From contig QHVB01000025.1 in NCBI GenBank assembly GCA_003222195.1, positions 372,001-436,000 of the forward strand: DNA of 64,000 bases, written 5' to 3'. The stretch's first letter is position 1, and every line of letters starts with the position of its first letter. Source of the DNA: Gemmatimonadota bacterium. GTDB lineage: Bacteria > Gemmatimonadota > Gemmatimonadetes > Gemmatimonadales > GWC2-71-9. Below the pieces are notes generated by a model. That model saw only the letters and a list, made by a program, of their open reading frames with translations, had not been told where the DNA came from and did not search any database. Of this stretch, positions 60,412 through 64,000 are shown piece by piece. A program made the position numbers and the translations under genes.

Positions 60412-61295
60412 CGGCGTTTGTTCTTGAGCCGCCCGATCACGACGGTCACGTTGTCTTCACCGCCGCGATCGAGCGCGAGCTGGATCAGCCGCCGACAGGA
60501 CTCCGGTGCCGTGCGGATCGCCTGGAGCTCGGCCTCGATCTCCTCATCTCGCACATGGCGGCTAAGGCCGTCGGTGCAGAGCAGCACGACATCGTCCCAG
60601 CGACAGTCGGTGGCGTGGATGCGCGGCGTCATGTCGCGTCCGCCGAGGGCGCTCGCGAGTCTGCCGCGGAGTGGGGAACGGCGCGCCTCCGTCTCGGTCA
60701 GGGCGCCCTGTTCGACCAGCGCGTGTGCGATCGTCTGGTCCTCGGTCATGCGCTCGAGCCGGCCGTCCCGCAACCGATAGCAGCGGCTGTCGCCCACCTG
60801 GATCACGTAGGCGTGCGGCCAGAGCGCAGCGATCATGGTGAGCGTGGTCGCCCCGCCGTGCCCGCCGTATTCCTTATTTCCTTCCTCGACCAGTACCTCG
60901 TGGCTCTTGAGCGCCGATTTCTCGAGCTCTGAGACGAAGATCGCTTCGTTGTTGGAGTCGAGCCGGCGATACAGATCCATCAGGTGCGTGACGTGGTGCG
61001 CGATGGTCTTGACCACGGTGCCACTCGCCGCCTGGCCGTCGGGCCGGCCGCCCACGCCGTCGGCCACGAGGAGGATATATCCCCGCGACTCGCTGATCAG
61101 GGTGGTGATGTCCTCGGGAGGCAGGCTCGACTGGTGCTTGTGCAGGCTCGCGATGAGAAACTGATCCTGATTGTCCGAGCGCACGCGGCCATGATCGCTC
61201 AGGCCGAATACATCGATGTCGGTCGACGTCGGGCGCGGTTCGGCGGCAGCGGGCGAGAAGGAGACCTGTCTCGGCTCAGACATCGCCGGAAACAT
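60402..61295 (-). CDS. PP2C-type Ser/Thr protein phosphatase
   Basis: A 297-aa cytoplasmic metal-dependent phosphatase. Motifs: LSDHGRVRSDNQDQFLI, LLVADGVGGRPDGQAAS (metal Asp), VIQVGDSRCYRLRDGRL, MTEDQT, LCTDGLSRHV and GGEDNVTVVI. About 35 Pro/Ser-rich residues precede the domain, and residues ~50-75 contain an insertion relative to short Stp-like enzymes. AAGGGA precedes the ATG. A likely antagonist of Hanks-type kinases such as the one at 47132. Confidence 0.93.
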   Translation of the reverse strand: MFPAMSEPRQVSFSPAAAEPRPTSTDIDVFGLSDHGRVRSDNQDQFLIASLHKHQSSLPPEDITTLISESRGYILLVADGVGGRPDGQAASGTVVKTIAHHVTHLMDLYRRLDSNNEAIFVSELEKSALKSHEVLVEEGNKEYGGHGGATTLTMIAALWPHAYVIQVGDSRCYRLRDGRLERMTEDQTIAHALVEQGALTETEARRSPLRGRLASALGGRDMTPRIHATDCRWDDVVLLCTDGLSRHVRDEEIEAELQAIRTAPESCRRLIQLALDRGGEDNVTVVIGRLKNKRRDV

Positions 61296-61440
61296 GCTGT
61301 CCCTTGCGCGGGCGGCCAGCGTCGGTGGGGCAGCGTCCGGGGGGGGACGGCGTCTCGCCGAGGGCTCAGCTAACGGCCATCAAACGCTGCGCAAACGCAT
61401 AGAGCTCATGTTATCGGCTATCCCGCTCCCGGAGGAGCCG

Positions 61441-62403
61441 ATGACCAGCGTACGTCGCTTTTGTAGAGCTGTTGCCCCGCTCATTGTATTGCTCGCCTGC
61501 CGGCCCGAATCTGACTCTATCGTTTCCGGACTTCTGGCCGATCGCTTCGCCAACTCCGAGTGGTCCGACCCGGTGAATCTCGGTCCCGTCGTGAACTCGA
61601 GCGCCCTCGACGCCAACGCCGGCCTCTCGTCCGACGCGCATACGCTCTTCTTCGTCTCGACACGCACCGGCGGTCTCGGCAACCTCGATATCTGGATGTC
61701 GCATCGCCGCTGTCTGGCGTGCGATTGGGAAGCCCCGGTGAATCTCGGTGCGCCGATCAACAGCGACGCGATCGACGCCGCCCCGACGATGTCTGACGAC
61801 GGCCGCCTCCTGTTCTTCTATAGTGCGCGCGCCGGTGGTTTCGGCCTCGGCGACGTTTACGTCTCCCATCGCGTGAGCACCGGCGCGGACGGGGACGTCT
61901 GGGCCCCTCCGGTGAACCTCGGACCGGATGTGAATACGGCGGCCAACGAGCAGGGTACGTTTTACGTGCATGAGCCGGGAGAGCCGAACGCCTTCGTGTA
62001 CTTTAATCGACCGACCGCCGGCGGCAGCATCGACGTCTATCGAGTCGCGGTGTCGAATGACGGCGACGCGCTCGGCCCTGCGGTCCTCGTCCCGGAGTTG
62101 AGCGACCCGACCACGTTCGACCAAAAAGTGGCGGTGAGCGCGGACGGTCACGAGCTGCTGCTGTCCTCGATGCGGGCGGGAGGCTTCGGCAACTTCGACA
62201 TCTGGCGCTTCACCCGCCAGTCCGCCCAAGACCCCTGGTCGAATCCAACCCATTTGGACGCGCCGATCAACACTCCGGACGTCGATTCGCAACCGCTGCT
62301 CTCGCGCGACGGGCGCACACTAATCTTCACGTCCATTCGCGCCGGCGGACACGGCGCGCAAGACCTCTGGATGTCGACGCGGAGGCCGAGTCCCAATAGC
62401 TAG
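61441..62403 (+). CDS. lipoprotein with PD40/TolB-like beta-propeller repeats
   Basis: A 320-aa predicted lipoprotein: AVAPLIVLLAC signal with lipobox cysteine near residue 19. Five or six repeats of the PD40 type: SSDAHTLFFVSTRTGGLGN, MSDDGRLLFFYSARAGGFG, SADGHELLLSSMRAGGFGNF, SRDGRTLIFTSIRAGGHG. The ATG at 61441 is chosen for GGAGGAG 4 nt upstream and the signal peptide; upstream in-frame codons overlap the divergent phosphatase gene. Repeats like these occur in surface proteins that bind peptidoglycan or partners; no specific role visible. Confidence 0.82.
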   Translation: MTSVRRFCRAVAPLIVLLACRPESDSIVSGLLADRFANSEWSDPVNLGPVVNSSALDANAGLSSDAHTLFFVSTRTGGLGNLDIWMSHRRCLACDWEAPVNLGAPINSDAIDAAPTMSDDGRLLFFYSARAGGFGLGDVYVSHRVSTGADGDVWAPPVNLGPDVNTAANEQGTFYVHEPGEPNAFVYFNRPTAGGSIDVYRVAVSNDGDALGPAVLVPELSDPTTFDQKVAVSADGHELLLSSMRAGGFGNFDIWRFTRQSAQDPWSNPTHLDAPINTPDVDSQPLLSRDGRTLIFTSIRAGGHGAQDLWMSTRRPSPNS

Positions 62404-62598
62404 GAGTGGAGGACGTCCTTCAGCGGACAGGTGAATCCCGGGAGGACGTCCTCGCCGTCGAGCGAGTCATCGCTCCCTAACACCGAGAGGCTGCCGTCTT
62501 GCCGGTAAACGCGGGCCTCTGCTTTCCGGGAGCGAAATCCGCTCGACATCCTCGGCCGTCAGCAACGCGGGAGTGCTCACGGGCACGAAACATAGCAT
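62400..62598 (-). pseudogene. relic of a Uma2 family endonuclease gene
   Basis: Reading the minus strand, the N-terminal part VPVSTPALLTAEDVERISLP is the standard Uma2 opening, but after about 22 codons the frame shifts and directly continues as EARVYRQDGSLSVLGSDDS then LDGEDVLPGFTCPLKDVLHS and TAG, the Uma2 C-terminus. About 130 central codons with the nuclease core are missing, so this is an internal deletion relic. Its end overlaps the stop of the PD40 lipoprotein gene. Confidence 0.7.
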
Positions 62599-62687
62599 GA
62601 CAAAGTGTGTACGCTCCATCAACGAGCGGTCAAACCGGCGTCGCTCCACCCGCCCCTCATGACCCGAATCACAGTACGGAGGTTTCA

Positions 62688-63563
62688 ATGCCGCCCCCAC
62701 GCGTGCGGACTGCAATTCTCGCCGTCACGCTCGTCGCCGCCTGCGAGCCCAGCCGCGCGCCGCCGAGCAACCAGCCAGCGACGTTCGGCCACGTGTTCAT
62801 CGTGACTGAGGAGAACCACGACTATGGGTCGGTGATCGGCAGCTCGGCGATGCCGTATCTGAACAGCCTCGCGCAGCAAGACGGGCTCGCCACGCAGTAC
62901 TACGCCAACACGCACCCGTCGATCGGCAATTACTTCATGCTGGCGACTGGGCAGATCGTCACGAACGACGACAACTATTCCACGATTGTCACAGTGGACA
63001 ACGTCGTCCGCCACCTACTCGCCGCGGGCAAGACCTGGAAGTCGTACGCCGAAGATCTGCCCGCGGTCGGATACACGGGGGGCGACGTGGGGAAGTACGC
63101 GCGCAAGCACAATGTCTTCGCGCTGCTGTCCGACGTCGCCAACGACTCGACGCAGCGGAGGAACGTCGTGCCGTTCACCCAGTTCGCGACCGACGTGGCG
63201 AACGGTACGCTGCCCGACTTTTCAAACATCGTCCCCAACCTGTGCAACGACGCACACGACTGCTCGCTCGACACGGCCGACACCTGGCTTCGGAACAACA
63301 TCGCGCCGCTGCTCGCGAGCCCGACGTTCCAGCGGGACGGCCTGCTCATCATCACGTTCGACGAAGCCGGGAGCGACAATAGCCACGGCGGGGGCCGGAT
63401 CGCCTGGGTCGTCGTGAGCCCGAAGGCCAGAACGGGCTACCAGTCGACCACGCTCTACCAGCATGAGAGTACGCTGCGCCTGATCCTCGAGGCGCTGGGG
63501 GTCACGCAGTTTCCGAGCGCGGCGGCGACGGCGCCGGGGATGGCGGAGTTCTTTGCGCCTTGA
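62688..63563 (+). CDS. phosphoesterase-family lipoprotein (acid phosphatase / phospholipase C-like)
   Basis: A 291-aa predicted lipoprotein with signal VRTAILAVTLVAAC and lipobox VAAC. Alkaline-phosphatase-superfamily phosphoesterase features: FIVTEENHDYGSVIG at the N-terminus of the domain, YANTHPSIGNYFML, and LLIITFDEAGSDNSHGGG (metal Asp/Glu). Family members hydrolyse phosphomonoesters or phospholipids outside the cell. ACGGAGG is 5 nt before the ATG. It stands alone downstream of the Uma2 relic and upstream of a tRNA gene. Confidence 0.85.
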   Translation: MPPPRVRTAILAVTLVAACEPSRAPPSNQPATFGHVFIVTEENHDYGSVIGSSAMPYLNSLAQQDGLATQYYANTHPSIGNYFMLATGQIVTNDDNYSTIVTVDNVVRHLLAAGKTWKSYAEDLPAVGYTGGDVGKYARKHNVFALLSDVANDSTQRRNVVPFTQFATDVANGTLPDFSNIVPNLCNDAHDCSLDTADTWLRNNIAPLLASPTFQRDGLLIITFDEAGSDNSHGGGRIAWVVVSPKARTGYQSTTLYQHESTLRLILEALGVTQFPSAAATAPGMAEFFAP

Positions 63564-63586
63564 TGCTCACGGTCTGCGGGATTGAA

Positions 63587-63657
63587 TTGGCCCCCTAGGA
63601 TTCGAACCTAGATTAACGGATCCAAAGTCCGCTGTCCTGCCATTGGACGAGGGGCCA
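63587..63657 (-). tRNA. tRNA-Gln (anticodon TTG)
   Basis: A 71-nt cloverleaf on the minus strand: acceptor TGGCCCC/GGGGCCA with discriminator A, D-stem GTCC/GGAC, anticodon stem GCGGA/TCCGT (four Watson-Crick pairs and a closing pair that is G-T) with loop CTTTGGA, T-arm CTAGG-TTCGAAT-CCTAG. The 3' CCA is not encoded. Confidence 0.93.
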
Positions 63658-63680
63658 GTGTCTCGCCGGGATGCAAGTTA

Positions 63681-63709
63681 ATGACGGCCGGCAGTCCATG
63701 CAGTAGCTT
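63681..63709 (+). promoter_or_regulatory. promoter of the aminotransferase gene, leaderless
   Basis: ATGACG (63681-63686), 17-bp spacer, TAGCTT (63704-63709), then 6 nt and the GTG at 63716. No ribosome binding site is visible. Confidence 0.5.
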
Positions 63710-63715
63710 TGCGAC

Positions 63716-64000
63716 GTGACCGCACACCGCTACCCGAACAGCCACGTCTTCTACCGCAAGCTGGGCTACGAGTACCCGAAGATCGTGCGGGGCGAGGGCT
63801 GCTGGCTCATCGACGAACGCGGCAAACGCTATCTCGACGCCGTCGGCGGTGCCTACGTCGCCAACATCGGCCATTCCAACCCGGAAATCGCCGACTCGAT
63901 CGCCAAGCAGTGCCGGCAATACGGCTACCTCTCCGGCACCATGTTCACCAACGGCCCCGTCGAGGACCTGGCCGATGAAATCGCCGCCACTCTGCCAGGT
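63716..64000 (+). CDS. class III PLP-dependent aminotransferase, N-terminal part (3' end outside window)
   Basis: The frame runs open to the window end (95 codons). The sequence VRGEGCWLIDERGKRYLDAV, then GGAYVANIGHSNPEIADSI and GYLSGTMFTNGPVEDLADEI, is the N-terminal domain of class III aminotransferases (ornithine, 4-aminobutyrate or adenosylmethionine-type). The PLP lysine lies beyond the window, so the substrate cannot be assigned. GTG start, leaderless promoter. Confidence 0.85.
   Translation, partial: MTAHRYPNSHVFYRKLGYEYPKIVRGEGCWLIDERGKRYLDAVGGAYVANIGHSNPEIADSIAKQCRQYGYLSGTMFTNGPVEDLADEIAATLPG

Noticed and set aside
62410-62452. Two copies of the palindrome AGGACGTCCT 33 bp apart, like a double operator
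   Set aside because: Both fall in codons for Glu-Asp-Val-Leu and Lys-Asp-Val-Leu of the Uma2 relic, so the palindromes are explained by former coding sequence.
1-64000. CRISPR arrays, insertion sequences, integrase or attachment sites
   Set aside because: No regularly spaced direct repeats of 24-40 nt, no transposase or integrase motifs; the only tRNA (63587-63657) has no repeated 3' end nearby.

Overview
The window is a dense, high-GC bacterial chromosome segment with almost no intergenic space and very frequent GTGA/ATGA start-stop overlaps. Lipoprotein signal peptides, an apolipoprotein N-acyltransferase, a LolA-like carrier and large outer-membrane barrel proteins point to a diderm. A short primary sigma factor of the Bacteroidota type, many GTG starts, and an abundance of TPR kinases, TolB propellers and SPOR proteins suggest Gemmatimonadota or a close relative. 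That placement is inference; there is no rRNA in the window. No transposase, integrase or CRISPR array was seen.

Layout. 1-3166: threonine branch genes (thrC 3' part, thrB) fused into one operon with a ubiquitin-like sulfur carrier and its E1/rhodanese activator. 3225-9500: lepB, rpoD, yajQ, rimO, hemL and a SpoIID-like lipoprotein. 9484-16672: barrel protein, Gfo/Idh oxidoreductase, lnt, hydantoinase A/B pair, half-size TauE. 16676-21056 (minus): HD-GYP protein, CsgG/TPR protein, metallo-hydrolase, Crp/Fnr regulator. 21185-26833 (plus): rpmE, prfA, prmC, YlbF, tmk, S41 protease, DUF2520 protein. 26757-47053 (all minus): lolA-like, aroF, metallo-hydrolase, S8 protease, smc, two SPOR proteins, a protease-propeller-barrel fusion, rsfS, the rpsF-rpsR-DUF2232-rplI block, ychF, pth, rplY, prs. 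47132-53765: TPR Ser/Thr kinase, small exported proteins, S9 peptidase. 53776-60304: one operon of sigma factor, membrane anti-sigma factor, TPR-CHAT protein and RCC1 lipoprotein. 60402-64000: PP2C phosphatase, PD40 lipoprotein, Uma2 remnant, phosphoesterase, tRNA-Gln, start of a class III aminotransferase.

The items most worth a second look are: the sigma/anti-sigma/CHAT/RCC1 operon, whose CHAT domain has Tyr at the usual catalytic His; a sulfur carrier and activator embedded with thrC/thrB; promoters whose -10 box lies 6-7 nt from the start codon, implying leaderless mRNAs; drifted short-period repeats arranged as complementary arms, two of them around the hydrophobic core of a signal peptide; two genes that need non-standard start codons (CTG for pth, ATA for the DUF2232 protein); and two gene relics (DegV C-terminus, Uma2).
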